Below, in pieces: positions 32,561 through 43,550 of a stretch of DNA of 64,000 bases. Below the pieces are notes generated by a model, which was not told the DNA's origin, made no database searches, and worked only from the letters and a program-made list of their open reading frames with translations. The DNA comes from Auriscalpium vulgare (taxonomy: Eukaryota; Basidiomycota; Agaricomycetes; Russulales; Auriscalpiaceae): contig JAHBBC010000026.1 in assembly GCA_019915015.1 (NCBI GenBank), positions 434,001 through 498,000 of the forward strand, in the 5' to 3' direction. The translations under genes were made by a program, and so were the position numbers. Each line of letters starts with the position of its first letter. Position 1 is the stretch's first letter.

Positions 32561-34217
32561 CACCTGCACTTGTCGCCTCGGACCCGCGATGATGGCGAAG
32601 GACGGACGAAACAGCGCCGCCTCCATCTGTGCCGTTCTGCGCACCGTGGAGCTGGCGATGCTGGGGTGCGAGAGGAAGAGAGGGGGGCGCATCCACTCGC
32701 CAAACCGCGGTGCGATGTCCTGTCAGCGGGAAGCGAAGACGTAAGGCACGCTGACTTCCGAATGCATGGGGCCCGTGCTGCGCGTGGGGGCGCGCGTTGG
32801 TCTCCCGGCCTCACTCCATCTCCAGGCTCTTCCTCCCAGCACAGATTCACACAGACGCGCGGCGCAAGATGTCGACATTCCATGTCAGCGGGTCGTAATC
32901 GGCGGATAGACCAGGAGACAACACCTTTCTTGTCGCAGCGTTCAGCGTGATGATAGGAACTTCGAGAGACCTCCGGCGGCGCGCATCTCATCTGCCCCAC
33001 AAGACACCCCATCCCCACGCACCCAGCTCTGAGATCCAACCTCTCATCCACCGTCATCAGCTCGTTCGACGTTTCAAGATTAAAATGTGTTCCAGCAGTG
33101 CGCACCATGTCGTATCCGAGAATATCGTGTTGTTCACGCTCAGGACCACACCGCGCTGAACACGTTCCATCGCTTCCTGAACGAAGGTGCGCCCTTTTAG
33201 CAGTTTGTGTGCTCGACCGGGCTGACGCTTGGCGAAGATGTTGCGTTGATTATGTGGCCGTCTTTACGTGCAATGTAAGCTCTTGGAGGATTTGACACCG
33301 GCGTGGCCGAGGCATATCTAATTCGCGATCGATGGATTTGTTTGCACCATCATGTCCACCCTCGACGTGGGGAACACCGATGTGCTTTGAATGTCTCAGC
33401 TCAGCGCGGGACATGCGGAGCATTTGCCCCCCAACTTACCCAAACAACCCGCCGCAGGTCCGCGCCGCGTTATAGTCCCGTCATCAACAGCAACTGCAAT
33501 CGCGACGACCTCATCAAAACATACGTGCGTGCCCGTCTCTGCTCGTCCGCTCGAGCACCACGGTCACATTTGCGGACCTTGCCAAGCCCTACGACGAACA
33601 CATACGAATCATATCAGGCGCCTTCCTATCATTCGCAGTCCCATTCACAATCTAAGACCTCGGGCGACGTGCTCACGCCTCCAATTTCGTCCCCCTACAC
33701 GCCGCTCACTGCGCCTCCTACCACGGCCTACTCGCTATCGTACCCCACCGCCTTTGCTTCTGTCTCAATCCTTACGTCAGGGCTCCATGTCTCAGCCGAA
33801 CACACCTTGGAGCGGCCAGCAGGTGTCTTGAACTCTGCGATGAAAGCAACCTCGCGCCATGAATTCAGCGGCCTGCTGGTATGTTACCACCTTGACTACC
33901 TGCTCTGCATGGCTCTGACACTTCCCAAGCGTTACACGGACGATTTACGGCGCTCAGGAAGGATCCCGTCCTTTTCGAGAGCAGGCGGACTGGGTGATGT
34001 ACAGAAGACAAGCATATGGATCGGGGAGTGATCAAATGCTCGTCCGATCATAACATGACGCGCCGACAATGCGCTGCAGGCTGTTGGGAAGGATTGCGGA
34101 CGACGACACCGATGGACCAGCCTAGTAGCCCCGATCAGCAGGCTCCCCCGCAGACCCGCAGCAATCGCCATCGGCGTCTTCCGGAAGATGCAAGAGCTTT
34201 CGACTCCCGTAGAGCCA
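32561..34217. other. Stretch without a supported gene
   Basis: One 242-codon frame (plus strand 33303-34031) is Ser/Thr/Pro-rich in its middle and has no recognised motif. Overlapping frames in the same DNA make it unreliable. Nothing else is supported. Confidence 0.35.
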
Positions 34218-34520
34218 CGCCGCCTTCGACGGTCCCATGAGGCCTGTGCCCGGCGCAGGAACAAGAAAATCAAGGTTAGTGTCCGCCATTTTGTCTTGCA
34301 AGTGCCGTCGGTCAAGACCGTCGGCAACTTCCTGTCTCCCACCCGATTGCTCGCCTAACTGCTGCTCCTTGTCTCCAGTGCGACTCGAAACACCCAAGAT
34401 GTAGCGCCTGGGCAACGGCGGGCCCCCTTGCCACCAGGAGTATCGCGACAGACAGACGCTGACACCGCGCGGCCATATGGAACGCCCAAGGAGGACATCG
34501 CCGTTGGTTCATCGGCCCTT
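34218..34520 (+). pseudogene. Degraded Zn2Cys6 transcription-factor DNA-binding domain
   Basis: RRSHEACARRRNKKIK (to 34274) joins across a 104 bp GTTAGT...CAG intron to CDSKHPRCSAW (34379 on). After a one-base frame change come PCHQEYRDRQTLTPRGH. In fungal zinc-cluster regulators this is the CxxC-x6-C-x6-CxxC-x6-C cluster followed by the RQTLTPRGH linker. Here the first Cys is His, the Cys of CSAC is Trp, the spacing of the basic loop is altered and the frame breaks before the last Cys. The domain cannot bind zinc normally. No credible activation or middle-homology region follows; MON2-like sequence begins about 300 bp later. Confidence 0.65.
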
Positions 34521-34839
34521 ATTTCTGGGCGCGACCGCGGCGTCAGTGAGACCACTCTTCCGCGTGACCCTTCGCAATCGAAGCAAGGCGCCGTCAGCCT
34601 CACCACTGCCCCATTGGCGAAGGCACCGAGACGAGACCCCGCACCACGACCCTGGATTGAGGGACTATGCTGGATTCATCTTCTTGATCTACTTGGTCCT
34701 GGCCCTGGGGACGCTCAGCCTGCAGATTGGACAAGGAGGCTACAGCGACGAAGACCGGGAAACGTCAGCGACCAGTGGCTCTGAATGTGAAGACATTGAG
34801 GCCTCCTGACTGGCCCGAACATGAGAAGTTCTTCCAAAA

Positions 34840-36330
34840 GGGTTTTAGTGTGCGTCCATTGTCTGATGGCATCAACAATCCAGGCCGCAGAAAAGTCGCT
34901 CGCCATTCTCCGCGCCTCACGAGCAGGCCACCGCGAAGCTCGCCTCAGGTGCCCACCCATACTCTCCCTCTTACATGCACACCGGATGGTCCGCACGCGG
35001 ACATCCTGCGCCCCGCCCTCATGGGCTGCGCAACGAAGAACATCAATGTCATCGGCTTCGCGCTCGGTGCCCTCCGACGCCTCATGCACGCCGTCCCGCC
35101 CTCCGCCGTGCCTGTCATCGTCAGCACAATGGCCGACTGCATGAACCAGGATGTCGACATCCAGCTCAAAATCCTCCAAGCCTTCTTCTCCCTCGTCACC
35201 AGTTTCCCAGCAATCCATGGAAAGCTGCTGGGAGAAGTGCGTGAGTCAACAATATGCGTTTTTTTTGTGCGCAGGGCTGATGGTTCTCTCGTGCGCAGGC
35301 GCTGCTGCTGTGCTTCGAGCTGCAAGGTCGCTTATTAGGGTGGTGTTGTCGACCGCGACCGCGACGGTCCACCAGCTCGTCGTGTTCTTCGTGGTCGTCG
35401 AAGAGCCTGACCGCCAGGACAACGTGACGCGCGAATACACGCGTCTGCCCGACGGGTCCTTGGAGGCGCTCGGCCCCGCCGCGCTCGACGTGTTCCCGAT
35501 ACTCCAGGACCTGTGTGTGCTTGGCAATGGCGGGAAGCCGCTGTTCCTGAAAATCGAATACCTGCACAAGACGTTCGCGCTGGAGCTCATCGAGAGCGTG
35601 ATCATGAAATACCACGACTTATTTTACAAGGTGTGCGGTGCCTCCCTTTACGCGGGTCGGTTGGCCACATCATGTTGCACTGCAGCACACGGGACTCCCA
35701 CTACTGCTTCAGTACCACCTATGTCCCCTCTGCTCAGGTCCCTCTGCTCAGGTCCCTCTCCGACCCGGCCTCAGGCTAGCTTCCTGTTCACACTGCGGTC
35801 CACACGCGTTGTGTTCCTCTTGCTAAGCAGTTCTCACTAGAGCGGCTCACCGAGGTCTTCATGATGCTGCAGATCCACATCATTGGCGGAGACTTTGATC
35901 CGTTAACGGGCACGCACGCGGACAACAGCCCGCCGGGCCCACAATGGGATGCGCGTCCTGGCAACGGAAGGCATGCGCGGGTACGTCCCAGCATATATCC
36001 CCCTTAAGTACCACTGATCACAGCTATAGCTGGTACTTCATACGTGATATTTGGCAGCGCTTAGTACGACGCACAAGCAGTCCGACACCGGCTCCAAGGT
36101 TTTCACGAAGCTCGTCGCCGCGCTGAAGCGCCTCGTGGCAGCAAAGCCCGTGATCCTCGGTGTGTGCCGCCATATGACGGTTGTCGGGGTGCCCACTGCT
36201 GAAGGTGCCGATGGCCGGGTGTATGGGCTTGATAAGGACCGGGGTTGGCGGGAATGGTGACCACAGCGGCGAGCGTGACGGTGTCGAGTGTGGTTGGCAT
36301 TACCCTCGACCGTCTCTCCACAGCCCTGCA
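34840..36330 (+). pseudogene. MON2-like N-terminal fragment (DCB/HUS region)
   Basis: MON2 is a large Golgi/endosome scaffold related to Arf-GEFs. Recognisable in order are AAEKSLAILRASR (34882), then DILRPALMGCATKN, then PSAVPVIVSTMADCMNQDVD, then FPAIHGKLLGE, then (past a short intron) ALLLCFELQ, then SLIRVVLSTATATVHQLVV in another frame. Next come LGPAALDVFPILQDLCVLG, LHKTFALELIESVIMKYHDL, LPLLLQYHLCPL, TLRSTRVVFLLL, QFSLERLTEVFMMLQIHIIG, MRVLATEGMRG, and finally SKVFTKLVAALKRLVAAKP and MVTTAASVTVSSVVGI. That corresponds to roughly the first 400 residues of a protein normally above 1,500. At least four frame changes occur, and a TAG follows TALQQ. The fragment stops where Helitron-like sequence starts. 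Confidence 0.8.
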
Positions 36331-36369
36331 GCAATGAACTGGACATTCCGAGCGAACAGAAGATTTGCT

Positions 36370-37215
36370 CGCGTCTGCAAGTACGGCGCTAAGCCATCGC
36401 TGTGCACGACGCGATCGGGAGCGTCTCAACGAGTTCGAGCGGTGGCCGCCATGCCAGCGCATCCACCGACCTTTCCTGCTGTCGAAAATGCCCCAAGCAC
36501 GGAGTCCACCCTCCAGGAAGGTCATCCCACCCCCGCGCCATCCATGTCTCCCTCGAGGCGTGTCACGTCAGGATGTCATCACCGTACCGGCAACCAGCGT
36601 GCCTGTTCCACAATCTTCCGGCACCCGCTTCATCCCAGAAGGACACGACAGGCGCTCTATTGCGCAACGCATTGCGCCACGAGAGCGTGAGCGCGCCGAG
36701 CAGGCAACCCGCGCCGCAACACAGATAACCTCAACCAACGACCTCCAGCCATCCCCATCCACGCCCCTGTCACCTGCCTCTCTGCGTCAAGAGCCAAGAC
36801 AGGCACCTAATGTTCTGACACGCAACATCGTGGACAGTCGCCTTCAAAGCCCGCTCAATCGCCGGTCAATCACACAGCGCGCACGTCGTGAGCGTGAACG
36901 CCTGGAGCGCGAAGCAGGCCATGCATCGTCTTCGCACGGCATCGTCTTCGCACGCTAGACCTCCGTCCGACGGCAACCAAAACCCATCATCCATTGGCTG
37001 TCCTTCTGCATCTACATGACCCGCCTTGCGACGTCATTTGCGCGTGGTACCAATTGCGAGGCAAGCTTATGAAGAACCGAGGAGTCGGCATGACCTCGGA
37101 CACATGGACGTGCAGTGTTCGCAATGCCACGCTCTACATTGGGCTGATGAGCGCCTTCAAGGTTCGTCGCTCGCGGCGCCGCGCTTTGGGACTTGCTGCA
37201 AGCACGGCGAGGTTC
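36370..37215 (+). mobile_element. Helitron Rep/helicase N-terminal fragment
   Basis: The first part is rich in RRSIxQRxxRERERxExxxx-type segments (RRSIAQRIAPRERERAEQA, then RRSITQRARRERERLEREAG), which precede the zinc finger in basidiomycete Helitron proteins. After a frame change, 37065-37215 gives YEEPRSRHDLGHMDVQCSQC, then HALHWADERL, then FGTCCKHGEVRL. This is the CxxC...HW...CCxxGxV zinc-finger region characteristic of Helitron-encoded RepHel proteins. The Rep HUH motif, the tyrosines and the helicase domain are all absent. It is a truncated rolling-circle transposon remnant fused end to end with the MON2 fragment. Helitron termini (5' TC, 3' hairpin plus CTRR) were not found by eye. 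Confidence 0.65.
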
Positions 37216-38539
37216 GTCTTGCGGTCTGCGATTCCTTCGGCATATTGAAACTTGCACTCATGATGTCATTATTTCGCTATGTGCTAATTATTCACATTCA
37301 TACTGTTTATCCCGTCTTTGTCTTGGGTCACTGACCCATCAAAACTGCCAACAGGCCTTCTCAATGACACGCATCTTATCCTGATATACATGATACTGCT
37401 CCTGAGCTGGCTGTGCCTGCTGTTCCTGCAGGAGTCGCTGGCACTGCGCTGCCGCCCGCTTCTCCAGCTTGATCCTCCTGCAGCGTATGCCGGGTCTGGC
37501 TGACGCGTTGCATGACCGTATGGGTAGATAACTTGCCTGGGGATTGCATGCGCGTCTGCACTGTCGATGAAACCATTAGAGTATGTCGACAATTACGCTG
37601 ATGCGTTACTTCGATGGTGATCGGCGAGTGCCCGCACCGAGCCGCTGGAGTGCTGGAGCGCGGAAGCACAGAGGATGCATATTAATCAATCCAGAGCGAG
37701 TGTAGTTGACGGGCTGTTGAGGAAGATGTGTGTAAGACGAGAGTGTGGGACAGATTAAGGGCAGCGTACGAGGTACGGCGGCCGTGCTTCCACTCGTTGC
37801 CAGAGCGAGACCAAACTTTAATTAGAAATGTGCCGCGTGCGCGCCGTTGCTGCTGTGTGCGACGCGCTGTCTTCTTCAGGCATGTACGGCCATCTTGACG
37901 CGCCTCGTCCAGCATGTGCGGCGCGCGCACGGTCTTGCGCGCCGTTGATGTGCATGCAGCGCGCCTTGTTGATGTTGAGGGTATCGTCCACGGCCGGACA
38001 TCGCGCGTCCGCCTGGAGACTTGAGCATCTTGTCCACGGACCACGGTCAGAGCAGCTGTGGCACTGGCGTCTTGAGCGCGGGTGTTTGACCTGTGCGTCC
38101 GTGGGCGTGTCGTTCAAGTTGAGGAGTTGGCACGTCGACCTGAGCCGCCGCTCCGCGTGACGGGCTGGGCGCACGTCCGGGGAGCACGGCGCCGCCGCTG
38201 TCTCTGGCCCGTCCATGCACCGTGCCCCTTCTGCCATGATCATTATCGCGCATCATTCGCGATGCGCGCCGTTCTAGTTGTGCACGCTGTTGGTTGCGCC
38301 CCTTGCGCGAGCAGCGATTTCTTCTTGAAGTTGAGGGCCTCGTCCACGCTGTGGCGGCGTGCAGACTTGTCCAGCGCGACGTTGCGTGAGATACGTCTTG
38401 CATGTAGCTGTTCGAGCTGCGCGCGTCTGGGGGTGTCGGCCAGGTGCATCGAGTTGGCGCCTCGGCCACTAGGAGCGCTGCGTGGGCGCCCCGCGATGGC
38501 ATCCACGAATTATTTGAGAGCGTCGTCCACGGGATACCG
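37216..38539. other. Stretch without a supported gene; internal repeats
   Basis: No gene supported. On the plus strand, TTGTTGATGTTGAGGGTATC (37966) and TTCTTGAAGTTGAGGGCCTC (38321), both followed by GTCCACG, plus TTCAAGTTGAGGAGTTG (38113), look like a diverged repeat at about 150-350 bp spacing. Nearby matches GCGCCTTGTTGATG and ACTTGTCCA(G/C) support duplication. Confidence 0.35.
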
Positions 38540-40253
38540 AGTCACAGTCGTTCGGCCATTCGCCGTATGTGAGAAGGTGGTTCTTCAGGAGCACCCCAGA
38601 CTCGAGCTTGGAATGCAGCAGATCGCACTTGTTCAGGAACAGTACGATGGCGGCGTTGGAGAGGAGCTTGTTTCTAACGACCGTGCGCCACAAAACAGGG
38701 AATCCTCGAGGTGGTTGACACGGGAGTTCTATCATAATGTGTCAGTAATAGGGATGGCCGAGAAGCGCCATTCACATCTCAGTAAGTACTTGATCGAACG
38801 CTGATATTGGTGCGAGGAAAATGATCGCGTTCACTGGACGCAGGCAGGCATCAGACATGAGGGGTATGACAGTCCATGCGGCACGTACAATCTTCAAAAT
38901 ACGGTGCCCATGCTTGTTGCTGGTTATGCGCGCCGCCGACGTCGTAGATCTTCCACTTGGAGCGTCTCAAGCCGCTCTCGAGCGTGGATTTGTGTTCCAC
39001 AACCCCCATCGCCTTTAGGCGGGCCTTCAGGACGTTATCTACCGAAGAAAATCAGCATAACATGCGCAGATAATAAGGAGGCTACGCACCATCCGTTGGT
39101 ATGTACTTTTTCGAAGTGATGCGCTCGATTTCGTCGAGGTAAAGGCTGTCACGCGTGATGAGCAGCGCAAGAATGGAATATGCAAAGGTGACGCACAATC
39201 CACTACTCTCCTCCAACCTGATCCGCTTCTCCTGCAACCGCGCACGCACCCATCTGTCCTCCCACAGCTGCGTCATCGCCGCCTTGCATTGGTCGAGCAC
39301 ATGCACCGGGTCGGGGTCCTCCGGATCCTCCCACCACCCAAACAGCTCATCCATGCTCGTGTGAGGGCTCGTGCTTTTCAACTTGTCGTGCCGCGGCGAC
39401 AGCGCCTTCTTCCAGTTGGACGTCGTGCGTACACACTTCTGCGCGGCGGGGCGCGGGGGCGGGCGCCGGCGTGTCCACAGAGGTGCTCGGCCATTGGCCG
39501 CCGGCCGAGCCCGTGCCCGCCGTGTTCGTGCTGGCACGCGGCACAGACCACTCCCGCGCGCCGCCGTCCCCGAGGAGCGTTGCCTAGTCGTCCTCGTCTT
39601 CCTCGATAAGCATGCGGAACATGCGCTCTTCGAACTCGAGCAGCGGCGCGAGCTGCGCGATGTAGTTCCGCGGGCCTCACGCACCGTCTCGGGGTAAGAG
39701 GGCGGGGGAGACACGCTGGACGTGCAGTCGGAGATGACGGAAGCGCCGTCGAAGGCGAGATCATGCGGGTCGGGGTCGGGATGGGCGAAGATGGCTTCAA
39801 GGATGCAGTGGGTGTGCATGAGCGGAAAAGACTGATCATTGCGGGATGGAGGGCGGCCACGCACCGACGGATCGACTGCACGAGGTTGAGGTAGATGACC
39901 GACCGTCATGCTAACCGCTCGGCATTGAATGCCGCGGGCGTATGCATGAGCTGGAATGCTGGCAGCAGAATTAACGATCACTTCAACGCGTAACTGAAGA
40001 ATTACTCACGCTTCAAAGTCGTGCTCTGGCCGCTCTCGCTCTGGCCGAGCAGCAGGATCTGCACGTCGGGTTTGGCTTTGCGCATCTCGGTCCTGTCCAT
40101 GCGGATTTGCTCGTCGCTGGCATCGCTAATATGCTTCGCCTGCTGCCCGGCCAGGATGCGCATCTGGCGCTGCGCGGGCCATTCCTCAGGCGTGGGCTGG
40201 ACCATCAAGGCGAACGGGTCAGAAAGCGAGCGGCGGCGGGCTGCGGCGTGCAT
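38540..40253 (-). pseudogene. G-protein alpha subunit, multiply disabled
   Basis: A divergent fungal G-alpha with introns retained. Exon 1 (40253-40010) starts MHAAARRRSLSDP and reaches the P-loop GQSESGQST, where the catalytic Lys of GESGKST is Gln. Exon 2 (39958-39865) has FQLMHTPAAFNAERLA, then TGA (39908-39906) in place of the expected Trp, then RSVIYLNLVQSI. Later parts carry NYIAQLAPLLEFEERMF out of frame, a TAG at 39586-39584, then WKKALSPRHDKLKS, GWWEDPEDPDPVHVL and RARLQEKRIRLEESSG. Next come YLDEIERITSKKYIPTDG, joined across an intron to VLKARLKAMGVVEH (switch I Thr is Ala), KWKIYDVGG (switch II) and VLFLNKCDLL (NKxD). It breaks off after ESVSR-type sequence, losing the C-terminal receptor-contact helix. 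It cannot make a working GTPase. Confidence 0.85.
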
Positions 40254-42240
40254 GATGGTGGCGAAAGAGGAAGAGAGGTGTGTGCACAGCTGGGGCGTGA
40301 TGGGCGATGGCAGGAGAGATAGAATGCGCAAAGGTGGGCGCCGAAGATGAGGTTTCTCACGTGAGGTGAGGATCTCCTCAGCCTGCACTGTGCCGACGGC
40401 GTGTTTGACATCTGGGAACTGGGCCATCGCAACCTTCGAGGGCATCGCAGGCGCCAGTCGGATTACAGGACTATATAAAAACAACGGTCACATCAGCTTC
40501 GATTCAGCTAGCGTATCGTACAAACACCCGATCATCGACCATGTCATGCAAACACAAAGATGAGAAAGAGATCGCCACCGAGATCCTTCAAATCTACTCA
40601 CGCGGTTAGAAATGCAGAAGACAAGAACAGATATGCACTCACTTTAACCAAGCCTTCGACCCCTTCAAACTGCATCGTGATTTTGGTGGGAATGGAGGTG
40701 CATGTGAAGATGAACATTGGGTCTGGCGACGGGAACGGGGGAGCAGAACAGGTCTATTACCCATCGGAGCATAGACACGAACGCACAATTGCAAATTTGT
40801 GTTCCGTGGCGTTCCTCCTGCTGTGTCGCCGGGGGTCTTTCGTCACCGCGGATACCGGAGCTCCCCATCGTGTTTCTCCCCATGTACCCTGCGAAGTCCC
40901 CAGCGGTCAGCCCCTCCAGAATTGTGTTGAAGACGCCGGGCGTATGAGTGTCTGCGGCAGCAACGCGAGGCTGGCCTTCATTGCCCGTCTGAATGGCGCC
41001 ACGAGGGTCTTCAACGCCCGTCTGAATGCCGGTGTCTCGAGTAGGACCCACGTCGAGGATGACATACCCGACCCGCTCATCTTCAGTGAACGCGTCCGAA
41101 GAATGCAATTGCGGGAGGGGGATTGCTCTAGTGGCGGTGTCATCTTAAAGCCATAGGCCTCTGCACAACGCACGATACTCACCGAGCATAGTTCAAGTTA
41201 ACGTTCCTCGGGGCCGCCCACTCTCCGTTCGGCCATTCTAAGAGCTGGTGGAGATCGTGGAGTCTGGCTATGTTGACTCTGGCCAAAGCTTCTTCGTCGT
41301 GCTCGAGCAGTGGAGAGAGGAGGGGATAGGGCGACTCCGAGGATAGGATAGGAGGCTCCACGGGTTCCTGAACGGACGTCACGGGCTCCCGGACCGACGA
41401 GACGGCCCACGCAACGGGTTCCTGACGTGGGCGCTCCGTCGGCTCCGTGTCCGTACGTTCCTGAAATTTGAGTAACTATGTGACCCCCATGTACTTATGT
41501 AACGGACAACTCACCGCGGGATGCTCCCCCTCTGGTGAGTTGCGACGTTCCATGCCCAACGAGGGTGAACCAGAATATGTGGTAGAAAGCCAGGAGCAAG
41601 CGCCTGATTGGGCGTTGGGAGAACCGGCGTCTACGGGCCGTGCACTCGTTAGGCCCGGACCGCCTTGGCGGCATGAACAATTCCACGCCCTACGGGCCTC
41701 ACGCAGCTGGTCCGGCGTTGAGGTACACGTATATGAGTGTTCCGATGCATCGGCAAAAGTCCCGAGATATTATACTGTAATATATTTCAATATAATGTCC
41801 ATAAGGCTGCTGCCGGGAGGCGAGCCCCACAATGCATTAAATTATACTGATATTGATTTCGAGGTGGAACCTCATATGCCTTGTGGGCGGCCGGTCGCGC
41901 CGCCTCGCAGATAGCCGCTTATAATGCGGGCCATGCATGGGAGCGGTATATGACGACCAGCTGGCGGGGTCTTGCGCCAGCGAGGTCGCCGGTTATATTG
42001 CCATATACTGCTGGTCACTTCTCATAAGCCGTGTAATGCCAGAACCCGATGACCTCGGAGGTCATCCTTATATTGCAATATACCGAGCAGCTCATATACA
42101 GGTACGTACATCGCAGGCGACAGCATTGTACATACTACGATCCGTGCTGCAGGCTGGGTTGCAAAGCCAATGTCCGAGCAGGAAGGAAGGTTCATGGAAG
42201 GGGAGAACCTCAATGAAAGAGAGCTACGTGCGTCAAGTAG
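40254..42240. other. Region with unrecognised minus-strand exon candidates
   Basis: On the minus strand, 41400-41183 encodes EPPILSSESPYPLLSPLLEH and ARLHDLHQLLEWPNGEWAAP, ending RNVNLNYAR next to a GTGAGT donor. 41108-40665 holds a further open frame (GYVILDVGPTRDTGIQTGVE). They may be exons of one hypothetical gene, but no family is recognised and no joined frame could be confirmed. 41750-42150 is AT-richer and contains TATATTGCCATATAC-like short repeats (41993, 42071). Confidence 0.3.
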
Positions 42241-42329
42241 CAAACGAGAGAGAAGAGGTAGAGAGAACATGCCAGCAACGGCGTCCTCATTTAGCGGCCC
42301 TGAGTCGTCCTCGCCACAGCCATCGACGT

Positions 42330-43525
42330 CAACGGAGCCTTCGTTGCAGCCTTCTGCATGATCTTGGAGCTCGCGACGCTGCGTCCAGAGGCAATTGACA
42401 ACAGGGCAGCTGCCTGTATGTTCCCGAGGGACGAGGCGGCACGACGGTGGGCGTCTGATGGGGCATCGGACTCGGCATAGTGGATGTCGTCGAACTGTCC
42501 GTGGGGAGCTGGCGTGAGACTGTGCGACGTGATAGGCGGCGGCGTGTCGGTATCAGGTTGGGTATGGATGGTCGAGTCGAAACGCTAGCGCTGGGCCAGC
42601 GGCGAATGGCCGTCGCGCGAGTGGCCGCCGCGCGAGCAGGCGCAAGTCTTGAGCGTGATGCGCGAGACGAGCACAACTGTCATTCTGCACGCGACCATCA
42701 GCAGGGAAGCGCACTTGCTACTGTTGGCAGACACTCACATATTTGAGGGCCTGATCATCAACGGACAATGTGAGACTGCGTTCTAAGCTTTGTAAGTACG
42801 GGAGTGTGCTTACATGGCGAGCAGAGCATGGAGACCCACGCGGCCGGTCAGGATGATCATCGCCCTGATGAAGTTAATCGCGAAGATCCCACTGAGCCGT
42901 CCAGCGTTAGTAGCCGTCCAGATGCAACCAATGCAAGCACGCTCACCTGAAATACACAGCGCCGTCTTTGGCTAGGCTTTGCAGCAAGTTCCGTCCGCTG
43001 CACGACCAACGATATCGTGCACGTAGATAGTGCGTAAGACCGTCAGAATGACGACGACAAAATTATATGCAAGGTCCATGAAGATGAAGATGTACGTTGA
43101 CGAACGGCCGTTGCGGCATCGTCAGTTGGAGCTGAGTACGAGGAGCGGATGGCGCTCACGCGATGGTCGATGAGTATCTGTTCATGCAGGAGCGGAGTAA
43201 ACCTCACAATGAAACTGATGATTGTCGAGCAGGAACGGAAATGCTGAAAAGCGGCTTGTCACTCACGGAACTTTTGCGCTGCACAGGCTACGTACGCTGG
43301 CCGCCCGGACGGGTATTCGACCACACACCTCCACACACCGATGGCGAATTCGACCGCCAGGTACATGAGCAGGCCAAAGAAAATGATCTCGTTCCTGTTC
43401 CACACAAGAAATGCCGTCGCTCCGCTCCGAGCTCTCGCGACCCAACAGTCACCCATGTACAACGCCAAGCCCACAATCTGGTTAATATACGGGTAATGGC
43501 ATTAGGCTCGGAACCAGCCGTCAAT
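42330..43525 (-). pseudogene. DUF6533/6534-type membrane protein, truncated and frameshifted
   Basis: Minus-strand pieces match the basidiomycete family of seven-helix membrane proteins of unknown function. In order: NQIVGLALYMGDCW, then AFLVWNRNEIIFFGLLMYLA followed by VEFAIGVW, then MDLAYNFVVVILTVLRTIYV, then (one frame over) RNLLQSLAKDGAVYF. Next, past an intron with a GTGAGC donor, come GIFAINFIRAMIILTGRVGL and HALLAM. A hydrophilic tail (QFDDIHYAESDAPSDAHRRA) follows, in keeping with a cytosolic C-terminus. The first two helices are missing, and the gene begins within 30 bp of the edge of the 1.76 kb repeat, which suggests that the repeat's arrival or a rearrangement removed them. Confidence 0.55.
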
Positions 43526-43550
43526 TGAAACTCCGCAGGCTCCGTTCAAT

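Noticed and set aside
36370..37215. Active autonomous Helitron
   Set aside because: Only the N-terminal zinc-finger part remains; no Rep HUH/YY motifs or helicase, and a frame change splits the fragment.
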